Part shown: piece by piece, positions 1 to 8,193 of the stretch
How the letters are laid out: each line of letters opens with the position of its first letter
Position numbering within the stretch: position 1 is the first letter of the stretch
From: Gemmataceae bacterium
GTDB taxonomy: Bacteria > Planctomycetota > Planctomycetia > Gemmatales > Gemmataceae
DNA: 38,599 nt
NCBI GenBank assembly: GCA_009692005.1
Contig: SHZZ01000037.1
Coordinates: 1-38,599, forward strand
Direction: 5' to 3'
The notes under the pieces: generated by a model
Told to the model about the DNA's origin: nothing
What the model saw: the letters and a program-made list of their open reading frames with translations, nothing else
The model's database searches: none
Program-made: the position numbers and the translations under genes

Positions 1-1236
1 AAGGTCGAGAAGCCCTCCCGCGTCAATACCGACATCCCTATTTGGTTCGACACCCTGATCCTTCACTTGATGGAAAAGAAACCGGAACACCGGCCGGCAT
101 CGGCAGCGGTAGTGCGCACCGTACTCGAGGAAATTCGCGAGAAGATGACTAAACAGGTTGGCGCAGGCGAAGCGCTGGTCAATACTTTGCCCGATGAAAC
201 CAGCCAGACCAGCGATCGAAAGAAGGCGCGAAAGCTACTGGCGCGGTTGGGAAAGAAAAAGCTGACCGTGCGCTTTTTCAAGACCGGGTGGTTTGTCTCC
301 CTGGCCCTGGCCGCCGTCTTTGGGGCCTTTTGCCTTTTCCTCTACTTCACTTTCATCAAGGCCCCTTCTGCTGGCTCGCTGTTTACCCAGGCGCAAAGTC
401 TCATGGCTGCTGGCACACGGGGTTCCAAAGATTCAGCTCGCGAAGGCCCGCTTGCCGACTTCCTTAAGTACTACCCAAAACTCGATTCCGAACAAGCCAA
501 GCAAATCAAGCTCTGGGTTGAGCAGGTGGATATTGATCAGTGCGAGGATCTGCTGCGGAAATACCTGAGGCAAACGGCCAAGGGGTATAAGTTCGGGGCT
601 CAGGAAGAAGTCGAGGGGAAGGCTTTCGAGGCCATTAATTTGGAAACCGATGGCCTGATGGAAGATGCGAAAAAAGCCTGGGGCGAGATTGCCAAGTCGC
701 AAGGAAAGGGGAAATGGGGCTACATGGCCAACAATCGGTTGCAATTGTTTGCCAACCAACCGCTGTTCGAGAAATCCTGGGATGCGCTGGGCGGCGATAT
801 CCGTCTGTCGGGGAATGAGCCCAAGTTGCTGGAAAAGATTCAACCCGCTTTCCTGGCCTATTGGACCGAGAGGTTTGGCGACAAGGCACTGGCCATTGCC
901 CGCTACAAAGCCTTCAGGGAAAAACTGGATAAAGATACCGACCGCAGCGCCATATTTGATCCAGAATTGCGACAAGCTCATTTGCTGGCGGTGAGGAAAG
1001 TGCGGGAGTTGCCGGCCTCGGCCAAGGGAGATCCCGAAGTGGAAAGAACCAACCTGATAAACCGGGAATTGGAAAAGGCCCGCGCTGGGCTTGCCGGGAA
1101 TCAGTTGCTCGAAACTCGCTACACTTGCTTGAGTTTAATCGCGCTGTTTAAAGATCAGGCCGGGTACAAAAAACAAATTGACGAAGCCCGCACGATTCTC
1201 AACCGCGTGGCTGCCCAGATAAAAGGCGGGACTTGA
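1..1236 (+). CDS. Ser/Thr protein kinase, C-terminal part (5' end outside window)
   Basis: The frame is open from base 1, so the gene is cut by the window edge; 411 residues are visible. The first ~45 residues look like the end of a Hanks-type kinase domain (subdomain XI): a hydrophobic helix leading into the sequence KKPEHRP, the usual 'P..RPSA' signature, then helix ASAAVVRTVLEEI. A basic juxtamembrane stretch follows (RKKARKLLARLGKKK), then one transmembrane helix at about residues 96-119 and a ~290-residue outer part rich in charged helices and without a domain I recognise. This cytosolic kinase–TM–extracytoplasmic layout is common for planctomycete and actinobacterial kinases; the outer part would be the sensor. 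ATP-binding and catalytic loops lie outside the window, so activity cannot be judged. The next gene, hemL, starts 62 bases later. Confidence 0.8.
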   Translation, partial: KVEKPSRVNTDIPIWFDTLILHLMEKKPEHRPASAAVVRTVLEEIREKMTKQVGAGEALVNTLPDETSQTSDRKKARKLLARLGKKKLTVRFFKTGWFVSLALAAVFGAFCLFLYFTFIKAPSAGSLFTQAQSLMAAGTRGSKDSAREGPLADFLKYYPKLDSEQAKQIKLWVEQVDIDQCEDLLRKYLRQTAKGYKFGAQEEVEGKAFEAINLETDGLMEDAKKAWGEIAKSQGKGKWGYMANNRLQLFANQPLFEKSWDALGGDIRLSGNEPKLLEKIQPAFLAYWTERFGDKALAIARYKAFREKLDKDTDRSAIFDPELRQAHLLAVRKVRELPASAKGDPEVERTNLINRELEKARAGLAGNQLLETRYTCLSLIALFKDQAGYKKQIDEARTILNRVAAQIKGGT

Positions 1237-1298
1237 TTTCCCAGCCCGCCGACACACTTTCATTTATCTTGAAAATCACAAGCGACGGAGAGACTTGC

Positions 1299-2588
1299 AT
1301 GAACCGTGAAGGAAGTTTGAAGGCTTTTGCACGGGCCAAACAATTGATTCCCGGCGGAGTGAACAGTCCCGCCCGGGCCTTTGGCGCAGTCGGGGGCCAG
1401 CCCATTTTCTTCGAATCTGCCCTGGGCCCATGGCTCACGGATATCGATGGCAACCGGTACATCGACTACATCGGGTCGTGGGGGCCGATGATTCTCGGCC
1501 ACTCCCATCCGCGGGTGGTGAAGGCGATTCAGGAAACCGCGGCCAAGGGAACGAGTTTTGGCGCCCCCACCGAGTTGGAATCCCAGATGGCGGAATTGAT
1601 CATGGCCATGGTTCCTTCCATGGAGCGGGTCCGCATGGTGAATTCCGGTACGGAAGCCACCATGAGCGCCTTGCGGCTGGCCCGTGGACACACCGGCAGG
1701 GACAAGATCATCAAATTCGCCGGCTGTTACCATGGCCATGTGGATTCGCTGCTGGTGCAAGCCGGTTCCTCCGCCACCACCCTGGGGGTTCCCAACAGCC
1801 CGGGAGTTCCCAGGGGAAGCACCCAGGACACCGTGTTGCTGGAATTCAATGATTGCCAGGGCCTGCAGGATGCTTTCATGAATTTCCCACAGAAAATTGC
1901 AGCCGTCATCCTGGAACCGATTGCAGGGAACATGGGGTTGGTTTTGCCCGGCAAGGAATTTCTGCGTTTGGCGCGGGAACTTACCAGCCAACATGGCTCG
2001 GTGTTGATTTTTGATGAAGTGATGACGGGATTCCGACTGGCCCAGGGAGGGGCTCAGGAAATCTTGGGTGTGACACCGGATTTAACCGCGTTGGGGAAAA
2101 TCGTGGGCGGCGGGTTGCCCGTTGGCGCCTATGGCGGGCGCAAGGAGATCATGGAAAAGGTGATGCCAGCTGGCCCGGTTTTCCAGGCCGGCACTCTGTC
2201 GGGAAACCCCCTGGCCATGGCGGCGGGGATCGCCACCCTGTCGGAGTTAAGGGAAAATCCTCCCTACGCAAAACTGGAACAGCTTGCCCAAACTCTCACC
2301 CAGGGATTAAAAGAGTTGGCAACAGCCGCCGGTATTCCCCATTCCCTCAACCGCGTTGGCAGCATGTGGACCCTCTTTTTCACTCCGCAGCCAGTCACCG
2401 ACTACCGCACCGCGAAAACCTGCGACACCAGGCAATTTTCCCAATTCTTTTGGGCCATGATGGACCGTGGGGTTTACCTTCCATGCAGCCAGTTTGAGGC
2501 TGCTTTCAACTCAATTGCCCATGACGAAGGAATCGTTCAAAAAACCTTGGCTGCGGCGGAAGGCGCCTTCGCTCAAATGGGAAAATAA
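1299..2588 (+). CDS. hemL: Glutamate-1-semialdehyde 2,1-aminomutase
   Basis: This 429-residue, class-III aminotransferase-fold PLP enzyme interconverts glutamate-1-semialdehyde and 5-aminolevulinate, the last step of the C5 route to tetrapyrroles. Length matches the family (about 425-430). Visible hallmarks are the N-terminal IPGGVNSPARAF, GAPTELE, the substrate-loop MVNSGTEATMSALRLAR, YHGHVDSLLVQAGS, the cofactor Asp in LIFDEVMTGFR, and the Schiff-base lysine in LGKIVGGGLPVGAYGG (about K267). The frame is open further upstream, but ATG 1299 is chosen because GGAGAG lies 5-10 bases before it and the protein then starts like other HemL. Neither its kinase neighbour nor the exported proteins downstream suggest a pathway cluster. 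Family assignment is firm. Confidence 0.96.
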   Translation: MNREGSLKAFARAKQLIPGGVNSPARAFGAVGGQPIFFESALGPWLTDIDGNRYIDYIGSWGPMILGHSHPRVVKAIQETAAKGTSFGAPTELESQMAELIMAMVPSMERVRMVNSGTEATMSALRLARGHTGRDKIIKFAGCYHGHVDSLLVQAGSSATTLGVPNSPGVPRGSTQDTVLLEFNDCQGLQDAFMNFPQKIAAVILEPIAGNMGLVLPGKEFLRLARELTSQHGSVLIFDEVMTGFRLAQGGAQEILGVTPDLTALGKIVGGGLPVGAYGGRKEIMEKVMPAGPVFQAGTLSGNPLAMAAGIATLSELRENPPYAKLEQLAQTLTQGLKELATAAGIPHSLNRVGSMWTLFFTPQPVTDYRTAKTCDTRQFSQFFWAMMDRGVYLPCSQFEAAFNSIAHDEGIVQKTLAAAEGAFAQMGK

Positions 2589-2754
2589 AAGGGCGCTGGT
2601 TTGTGAATCTCTCCGGGTTATCCCTGGAAAAGCATAGGAATTGGGAAAAAATACCGCCAGTTTGGATATTTCGTCTAGAGAAATACCCGGCTTCCGGTTA
2701 GGTTAAAAAAGATACTTTTCGTTTCCCCTGTCCCATGCCATGGAGATGACTTGC

Positions 2755-3555
2755 ATGTGGAGCGCAACACTCGGCCTTGCTTGTTTGATGTCGCTGGCCC
2801 CGAACCAAGGGGAAAAACTTTCCTTTGAGAAAATTCGCCAGCTTTATGGCGTGCCGGGCCTGCCCCGGGAATCGACGGTGTTTGTCCCGGGGGATATTTT
2901 TTCCCTGGCCTATGACATTCGCGGGGTCAACGCTGACGATGAAGGAAAGGTCAATTATTCCATCACCACGGAAGTGATGTTCGACGGCAAACTCGAGTTC
3001 AAACAGGAATCGAAAAGTTTGGAAAGCTTCGACTCGCTGGGTGGCGGGGTGCTGCCCGGGTTTACTCAGTTGAATGTGGGTCTGGAACAGCCTGCCGGGA
3101 AATACACCGTCAAGGTCACGGCCCGCGACAAGAAGTCCAATGCCAGCGCCTCCTTCACCCGGGATTTTTCCGTGGTCAAAAGGGGATTCAACATTGTTCA
3201 GGTGCACACCACCGCTGATAGGGAAGGGCGGGTGCCCACGGCTATTTTCGCCACCGGCGAATCCCTTTGGATGAACCTGGCCTTGGTTGATTTCGAAAGA
3301 AACTCCTCCACGAAACAGCCCAACATCCGAATCAGCCTGGAAATATTGGATTCCAATGGCAAACCGACAGTGAAGAAGGGCCCCGTGGCGCTTATCAACA
3401 AAGATGTCCCGGCGGAGGTTTCCTTCCTGCCTTTCCAATTCCATGTGGCTTTAAACACCCCGGGTAAATTCACCTTGCAAGTTAAGGCCGTTGAGCAAGG
3501 CAATGGAAAAACCGCCTCGTTGTCACTGCCGTTTGAGGTCTTTCACGCCAAATAA
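2755..3555 (+). CDS. Exported protein of unknown function
   Basis: About 266 residues. ATG 2755 is preferred to the ATGs at 2740 and 2746 because GGAG sits nine bases upstream. The N-terminus (MWSATLGLACLMSLAP) is a short signal peptide. The rest is beta-rich, with two Ig-like stretches (about 45-140 and 145-262) in which alternating hydrophobic strands carry phrases such as GKYTVKVTARDKKS and GKFTLQVKAVEQGNGK, typical of extracellular beta-sandwich domains. There are no catalytic motifs, cysteine clusters or transmembrane helices after the signal. It starts about 166 bases after hemL and is followed 56 bases later by another anchored protein on the same strand, so it may form a small transcription unit with the next two genes. 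Function not recognised. Confidence 0.7.
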   Translation: MWSATLGLACLMSLAPNQGEKLSFEKIRQLYGVPGLPRESTVFVPGDIFSLAYDIRGVNADDEGKVNYSITTEVMFDGKLEFKQESKSLESFDSLGGGVLPGFTQLNVGLEQPAGKYTVKVTARDKKSNASASFTRDFSVVKRGFNIVQVHTTADREGRVPTAIFATGESLWMNLALVDFERNSSTKQPNIRISLEILDSNGKPTVKKGPVALINKDVPAEVSFLPFQFHVALNTPGKFTLQVKAVEQGNGKTASLSLPFEVFHAK

Positions 3556-3611
3556 AGGCCGGCTGTGAACTTTTGGCCAAATACCTGCGTAAGGAACTGG
3601 TGGGCATAACC

Positions 3612-4991
3612 ATGAAGCTTAAGAGAATTTTTGGAATGCCGCGGATCAATCCCATGAAGGGTTTTCTTTCCCTGGCCTTGTTGGCCCTGGCGGTCGCCTT
3701 CCTGGTGGAATCGCTGGCCTTGTCGGAAGACTTTGGCCCGTTTCGCAAGCGGCGGGCGGCGCCGGCCAGCCAACCCTTGGCCCGTTGCGTGACAGAAACC
3801 GGCTCGATGTTGGTGAAAAAGGCTGGCGATTACCAATGGCGGGTGGTTTCCAAGGGCGATGAATTTTGCCCAGGCGACACGATTTTGTCTGGCGCGGGCT
3901 CCCAAATTGAGAATCGTGCCGGAACTGTACGGGTCACTTTCCGCGGGGACTTGGCCGGGAATTCTCCCTTACCTATCCGCGAAACCGTGGCCACCATCTT
4001 TCCCATCAATGATTCCGGGATTGATTTTGCCCTGGGGTTTGAACGGGGCCGGGTGGAGTTCACCAACCTGAAAGAAAAAGGCGCCGCCACTGTTACCGTT
4101 AATTTGCTGGATGAAGAAGATTCCAGCACGGTTAAGCTTTTGGAACCAGATTCTTCCTGTGCTTTGGAAATTCTCGGCACCTGGCCCGGGGGGGTTCATT
4201 TTGATCCCAAGGCAGCCAAACCCGCAGAACCCTCCTATGAACTTATTTATGTGGTGTTGAAGGGGAAAACGGAGATTAACGATGAGGGAGTAACGCACAT
4301 ACTGAGTGCGCCGCCCGGACCGGCCATGTTGCGTTGGAACAGCCATTCCGACAACTTGCCTGTCAAATTGAAGTTGGAAAAGCTGCCGGCGTGGGCCTCC
4401 CCACCCGATAGGACTGATCCCGTCGTGCAACAGCGGCTTCCCATAATCATGGATTTACGAGCTCAATTCGCTTCCGGAAAAGGAATTGATGATGTTCTGG
4501 ATGAAATGGTTCAATCTGGCGATGAGGCCAAGCGATACCTGGCCATGAATTTGTTTGGCGCCATGGACCGAATGGATAAGATCGCCCAGCATGTGAACCA
4601 GACCAAATACCACGATGTCATTGATAATTCCGTGATTGTACTCCGCCATTGGATTGGCAGAAAAGCTGGGCAGGCTGACCTGATTTTTAAGTTTCTGACC
4701 TCCTCTCGGCAATACACTCCCGCTCAGGCTGAAGTCTTTGTCAACCTGCTTCATTCCTTCAGTACCGCGGAATTGCGTCAGCCGGAGACCTATGAAATTC
4801 TCATGGATTACATGGGGAGCCAAAAGACTGGAATTCGCGGATTGGCCCACTGGCATTTGGAACGGTTGGTTCCCAAGGGGAAGGAAATAAGTTTTAATCC
4901 GGCGGCTCCTGTGGAAATCAGGAAGCAGGCATTGGAAAAATGGAGGAAGCTGGTTCCCAAGGGGAAGGTTCCTCCGAGAACCCTGGATTAA
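3612..4991 (+). CDS. Membrane-anchored protein with FecR-like and helical domains
   Basis: About 459 residues from ATG 3612 (an in-frame TTG at 3573 is possible but less likely). A hydrophobic segment at about residues 17-38 acts as signal anchor. Residues ~60-230 resemble a FecR-type beta domain: GSMLVKKAGDYQWRVV, GDEFCPGDTILSG, RVEFTNL, and a later VLKGKTEI, as in periplasmic proteins that start with 'a parameter set on threshold'. The last ~200 residues are helical and end in HEAT-like pairs (AKRYLAMNLFGAMD, IRGLAHWHLERLVPKGKE). The phrase LVPKGK occurs twice, near residues 403 and 448. It lies between two exported proteins on the same strand. Role unknown; a scaffold or surface-sensing role is only a guess. 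Confidence 0.7.
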   Translation: MKLKRIFGMPRINPMKGFLSLALLALAVAFLVESLALSEDFGPFRKRRAAPASQPLARCVTETGSMLVKKAGDYQWRVVSKGDEFCPGDTILSGAGSQIENRAGTVRVTFRGDLAGNSPLPIRETVATIFPINDSGIDFALGFERGRVEFTNLKEKGAATVTVNLLDEEDSSTVKLLEPDSSCALEILGTWPGGVHFDPKAAKPAEPSYELIYVVLKGKTEINDEGVTHILSAPPGPAMLRWNSHSDNLPVKLKLEKLPAWASPPDRTDPVVQQRLPIIMDLRAQFASGKGIDDVLDEMVQSGDEAKRYLAMNLFGAMDRMDKIAQHVNQTKYHDVIDNSVIVLRHWIGRKAGQADLIFKFLTSSRQYTPAQAEVFVNLLHSFSTAELRQPETYEILMDYMGSQKTGIRGLAHWHLERLVPKGKEISFNPAAPVEIRKQALEKWRKLVPKGKVPPRTLD

Positions 4992-5033
4992 TCCGCCATA
5001 TTTGCTGCTTGAAAAGGTAAGGAGAGGTGAATC

Positions 5034-6209
5034 ATGAAAGACCGCATTTTTAATTCGCGCTGCAGGATTTTGGCAGGCCTGGTGATTTGTTCAGGCATGA
5101 TGGTGGGAACGGTTCAAGCCCAAATTCAGGGCGGGGCGGGGCAAGCCAATGCCACAGCAGCGCCCCGGGTGGCTCAACCTGTTGTTAATACCTACCAGCA
5201 ATTTACTGGCGGGGGTGGCGGCGGCGGGGGATATGGTGGTGGCGGTTTTGGTTTCGGCGGGGGATTTGGCGGCGGGGGCGGGGGTGGTGGTGGCGGCAGT
5301 TACCTTCAAGGCTTATCCTCCCTGACTAACTCCAATTCTCAATATTATTACACCATGGAACAGGCCAAGCTGGGACAGGAACAAGTCCGCAGCGCGAAAA
5401 TTGCCAATCAGCACTCTCGCTTTGACGAGGACCTGTATGAAAAATCCAAGGCATCCCAAAAATTATACGACAAAGAAAAAGCCCGTGCCGCCGGTATGGA
5501 ACAGCAGCGGATTGATGAATTAATGTTGGCCCGCAACAACCCAGCCAATGGCGATATTTGGTCTGGCCATGCCTTGAATGTGCTTCTAAAAACCCTTCAG
5601 CAGATCCAAGGCGACCAGGGAATGAAAGGGCCTTCCATTCCCATTCCCGAGGAAATCCTCAGGCATATCAATTTGACCACGGGAACCGCTGCCGGCAGCG
5701 TCGGCGCCTTCCGCAACCCTGATCACCTCTCTTGGCCTCTGGTCTTGCGCGGCAATGAGTTCAAAGAACCGAAGGACCAGATCGACAAATTGGCGCCCGT
5801 TGCCACCCGCCAGGCGGCTTCCGGCAGCATCGAACCGGATACCTTCAAGAAACTTTCCAATGCCATCAATTCACTCACCGATCTCATTACCTCGATGGCT
5901 GGGGATTTGTCTCCCACCGATTACATCCAATCCAAAAGATTTGCCAATAACCTTTCCGAAGGGGTGAAAAATTTAACCGAACCCAACGCCGTTAATTACC
6001 TGAACGGCCATTGGGCGGCCAAGGGCGGGTCGATTAGCGGCTTGATCGACCACATGAGCGCCAACGGTTTGCGCTTTGCCTCGGCCGTGGAAGGGGACCA
6101 GCCTTTTTACTCCTCGATGTACAACTTGTTGCGGGAATATGATTTTAAATTGGATAGCCTGACTGGCCATAAATCAGGGGATATTGCCAATATCCTCAAT
6201 CCGAATTGA
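5034..6209 (+). CDS. Secreted protein with glycine-rich stretch, unknown function
   Basis: A 391-residue protein with a very good ribosome site (AAGGAGAGGTG just before ATG 5034). Residues 1-30 form a signal peptide ending near VQAQ. Residues ~58-90 are almost pure glycine with scattered Y and F, a flexible or adhesive linker type found in surface proteins. A charged, probably coiled-coil part follows (about 105-165, many K, E, Q), and a helical C-terminal domain of ~200 residues with no known motif. It is 42 bases behind the FecR-like gene, so it is probably co-transcribed. There is no further membrane anchor, so the product is likely released or bound to the cell surface. Function not recognised. 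Confidence 0.75.
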   Translation: MKDRIFNSRCRILAGLVICSGMMVGTVQAQIQGGAGQANATAAPRVAQPVVNTYQQFTGGGGGGGGYGGGGFGFGGGFGGGGGGGGGGSYLQGLSSLTNSNSQYYYTMEQAKLGQEQVRSAKIANQHSRFDEDLYEKSKASQKLYDKEKARAAGMEQQRIDELMLARNNPANGDIWSGHALNVLLKTLQQIQGDQGMKGPSIPIPEEILRHINLTTGTAAGSVGAFRNPDHLSWPLVLRGNEFKEPKDQIDKLAPVATRQAASGSIEPDTFKKLSNAINSLTDLITSMAGDLSPTDYIQSKRFANNLSEGVKNLTEPNAVNYLNGHWAAKGGSISGLIDHMSANGLRFASAVEGDQPFYSSMYNLLREYDFKLDSLTGHKSGDIANILNPN

Positions 6210-6236
6210 TTGCCAAGACCTTTCCGCGGCCCGGCC

Positions 6237-6611
6237 TTATTTTTTCTGATCGTGGCCGCTCATTTGCGATAGCGCCAGAATCGTTCCCATAGGGCCGGGA
6301 AAACTCTGCGTCTTGCAGGAAATGGGTTCATCCAGGGAAATAAAATCCACCTCATGCCCCACTGCGGGGACCCCCGCCACAGTGTCCATGGTCCGGGAGG
6401 CATCCAACCCTGGATAGTCGCTTCGCAAGGCTTCTAATGTGGTCTCTGCCATCTCCTCAGGGTCGGGCATTTCCTTGTCGCACAAGATCATCACGAAAGC
6501 CGTGCCCGGGCTTTGCACCGTTACGACCCAGCCTTGGGGAGTATCTTTTTTTTCCAGGTTCCACATGGCGGGGTAGGAGAAGGACAAGCCATCCTCGGAA
6601 AACTGTTTCAT
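6237..6611 (-). CDS. Small protein of unknown function, possibly PsbP/DcrB-like
   Basis: A 124-residue protein, no signal peptide. It opens with FSEDGLSFSYPAMWNLEKK, continues with WVVTVQSPGTAFVMILCDKEMPDPEEM and a helix AETTLEALRSDYPG, and ends with a strand-rich part. 'Phe-Ser-Tyr-Pro..W' followed by a beta-alpha-beta pattern is the layout of the PsbP/DcrB/DUF1795 superfamily of small alpha/beta proteins, but the similarity is only at pattern level. ATG 6611 starts 24 bases downstream of the tRNA-Leu gene on the same strand, with a weak ribosome site, so it may be read from the tRNA promoter. It runs convergently towards the glycine-rich protein gene. Confidence 0.6.
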   Translation of the reverse strand: MKQFSEDGLSFSYPAMWNLEKKDTPQGWVVTVQSPGTAFVMILCDKEMPDPEEMAETTLEALRSDYPGLDASRTMDTVAGVPAVGHEVDFISLDEPISCKTQSFPGPMGTILALSQMSGHDQKK

Positions 6612-6634
6612 TCGGGTTTTTTCTTGAATGAAGA

Positions 6635-6939
6635 TGCTGGAGGAGGGACTCGAACCCTCACGGAGTTTTCACCCCTTCGGATTTTCATACCACGATGGTT
6701 TTCACCACCCGTCAAGGACGGTTCGTGGCCTGGACTTTCCCTTGACCTTGGCGCAAGCGCTTTAGGTCCCAGCCACCAAGTCTCTACACCTTCATGGGAA
6801 ACCCATGTTTGGCTCGGGATTGCCGCCGCCCGTGGCGCTGCGGTTCCCCCGACTTCGACTGGATTCACGCGGGCGGTTTCCCCTCCCGGTGCTCAAAACC
6901 TTTTAAGTCCGATGCGTCTGCCGATTCCGCCACTCCAGC
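6635..6939 (-). tRNA. tRNA-Leu(UAA), interrupted by a group I intron
   Basis: Exon 1 is 6905-6939 and exon 2 is 6635-6685 (transcribed right to left); joined they give an 86-nt leucine tRNA. The acceptor stem is GCTGGAG with CTCCAGC and discriminator A. The D arm reads TGGCGGAATCGGCAGACGC, typical of tRNA-Leu. The anticodon stem is TCGGA/TCCGA around the loop CTTAAAA, giving anticodon UAA. The long variable arm is GGGGT-GAAA-ACTCC and the T arm is GAGGG-TTCGAGT-CCCTC. CCA is not encoded. The anticodon loop is only complete after removing 219 nt between U34 and A35. UAA is read by few other tRNAs, so loss of splicing would probably be harmful. Confidence 0.96.
6686..6904 (-). ncRNA. Group I self-splicing intron in tRNA-Leu(UAA)
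   Basis: 219 nt, no ORF. By hand I can pair every core helix (intron numbering, nt 1 = base 6904). P1: exon CUU with GAG at 11-13, giving the U·G wobble at the 5' splice site. P10: GGUUUU (5-10) with the start of exon 2. P3: CCAGUC (43-48) with GGCUGG (131-136). P4: CGGG with CCCG. P6a: CAUGGG/CCCAUG (98-103/107-112). P7: GACUU (123-127) with AAGUC (168-172). P8: GACCU/AGGUC (137-141/157-161). P9: CCACGA/UCGUGG (177-182/210-215). The last base is G (omega-G). CAATCCCGAGCCAA and GAAGGTGTAGAGACT match, almost base for base, segments I remember from the cyanobacterial tRNA-Leu intron, so this is subgroup IC3-like. Confidence 0.93.
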
Positions 6940-6948
6940 ATCAGGGCC

Positions 6949-6977
6949 AATTTAGAGTTCAGCAAGGAAAGAAGCAA
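6949..6977 (-). promoter_or_regulatory. Possible promoter of the tRNA-Leu gene
   Basis: Reading the minus strand, TTGCTT (6972-6977) and TAAATT (6949-6954) are separated by 17 bases, and the -10-like box ends nine bases before the first tRNA base. Position is right for a tRNA promoter; the boxes match the sigma-70 consensus only in part (3/6 and 4/6). Confidence 0.35.
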
Positions 6978-7000
6978 GTGCCGCCTTGGTAATCCTTGGG

Positions 7001-7870
7001 TCAGGGGCCGGCTTTTCCGGATTGCATGAGGACTTCCCGCTTCCTGATTTGGCGTTCCACCATTTCCTCCTCGAACAATTCCCGGACCCTTTTCTTGGAA
7101 ACGCGGTCAGCCAACCCGGGGAGAAAACGCGCCACGAAGGCCAGCAGCTTCCCCTGGAAGGTCAGGGAGATTTCATCCCGTCCGGTTTCAATCGTTCGCA
7201 ATGTGTGCCGGGCAACTTCTTCAGCGGTCATGCCGCGAAGATGGTCCATTTGCAGCTTTGCTTTCTGCTCAATCATGTTTTTCGAGAAGTTGGTTTGAGT
7301 CAGACCGGGGCAAACCACCAGCACATCGATTCCATCTTTGGCCAACTCGGCGCGGATGGCGTCGCTGAACCCTTGCACCGCGAACTTGCTGGCAGAGTAA
7401 TCTCCCCGTGCAGGAATTCCCCGTTTTCCCGCGATGGAGGAAATGTTGACAATGGCCGACCCTGGGCGCTTTTTAAACTCTGGAATGAACACCCGGGTGG
7501 TTTCAATCAGCCCGAAATAATTGACTTCCATGATTTTGCGCAGACGGTCCTGGTTTCCCTCGGCGAAATGCCCCGTGGCCCCGACGCCGGCGTTATTCAC
7601 CAAAACATCCGCCCCGCCATAGAGCCGGATCGATTCATCCAGCATGGCCTTCCTTCCTTCGGATTCCGTGACATCCGCCACCACGGTCTCCATGGCCCCG
7701 GCCGGATTCGCGCCCGCCTCCTTTTTTAATTCCTCGAGAAGCGAAGCCGACCTGGCCGCTGCCAGGACTTTTCCCCCCTGTTGATACGCTTTCAAGGCAA
7801 TGGCTCGCCCGATGCCCTGCGAGGCCCCTGTGATGACGATCCTTAATCCGGCGATTTTTCTTTTGGCCAT
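7001..7870 (-). CDS. Short-chain dehydrogenase/reductase
   Basis: A 289-residue classical SDR, a cytosolic NAD(P)-dependent oxidoreductase of unknown substrate. Rossmann motif TGASQGIG (14-21), NNAG (92-95), the catalytic Ser in NISS (144-145), and YSASK with Tyr158 and Lys162 are all intact. Arginine-containing 'AAARS' after beta-2 hints at NADP preference. The C-terminal ~45 residues (LLAFVARFLPGLADRVSKK, then a charged tail) extend beyond a minimal SDR and may hold a membrane-associated helix, as in short-chain enzymes acting on lipids. ATG 7870 is chosen because the first strand (AGLRIVITGAS) then starts normally; the frame is open further and the ribosome site is weak. It ends 61 bases upstream of the tRNA gene on the same strand. 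Confidence 0.9.
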   Translation of the reverse strand: MAKRKIAGLRIVITGASQGIGRAIALKAYQQGGKVLAAARSASLLEELKKEAGANPAGAMETVVADVTESEGRKAMLDESIRLYGGADVLVNNAGVGATGHFAEGNQDRLRKIMEVNYFGLIETTRVFIPEFKKRPGSAIVNISSIAGKRGIPARGDYSASKFAVQGFSDAIRAELAKDGIDVLVVCPGLTQTNFSKNMIEQKAKLQMDHLRGMTAEEVARHTLRTIETGRDEISLTFQGKLLAFVARFLPGLADRVSKKRVRELFEEEMVERQIRKREVLMQSGKAGP

Positions 7871-8193
7871 GATGCGCTCATGTGAATCTTGGCGGGGAAG
7901 GAGTCCATCTCGTTGAAGGAGGGAAAAACCCAACCCAGGCTTCCAGCAATGGGAATAAAGCGATTTTCACCACCTTGGCCTGGTCAAACAAGAGGAAGCA
8001 GGGGCGGGAAAAGGAAATGAGTAGGGAAACCTTGACGGTTTTTCCATCAGTAACAGATATGCGATTTCATGAACGGGTTAAAGGCAACTCTTATTTGAAG
8101 GAAGGGAATTACTTCGCGTCGCCAGATGTATGGAAGCCTTTCATGCGGGGCGCGAGGATTGCTCTGTTCAATTTGCAGGAAGATGGAAAACCA
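7871..8193. other. 323-base gap with no gene seen
   Basis: This lies between the SDR gene and the upstream helical-repeat gene, both on the minus strand. An open frame on the plus strand crosses it, but it runs through the opposite strand of the next gene and I take it as a shadow. I see no convincing hairpin or repeat; the SDR promoter probably lies here. Confidence 0.4.

Noticed and set aside
2667-2685. Inverted repeat TATTTC-N7-GAAATA upstream of the exported protein gene
   Set aside because: Only six base pairs, and no known operator matches; could be chance in an AT-richer gap.
5208-5300. Glycine-codon stretch looking like a tandem DNA repeat
   Set aside because: Codons vary (GGC, GGG, GGT) and no fixed unit repeats; it is protein-level composition.
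6513-6992. Open frames on both strands across the tRNA-Leu region
   Set aside because: They run through the tRNA exons and intron; the RNA fold explains this stretch better than any protein.
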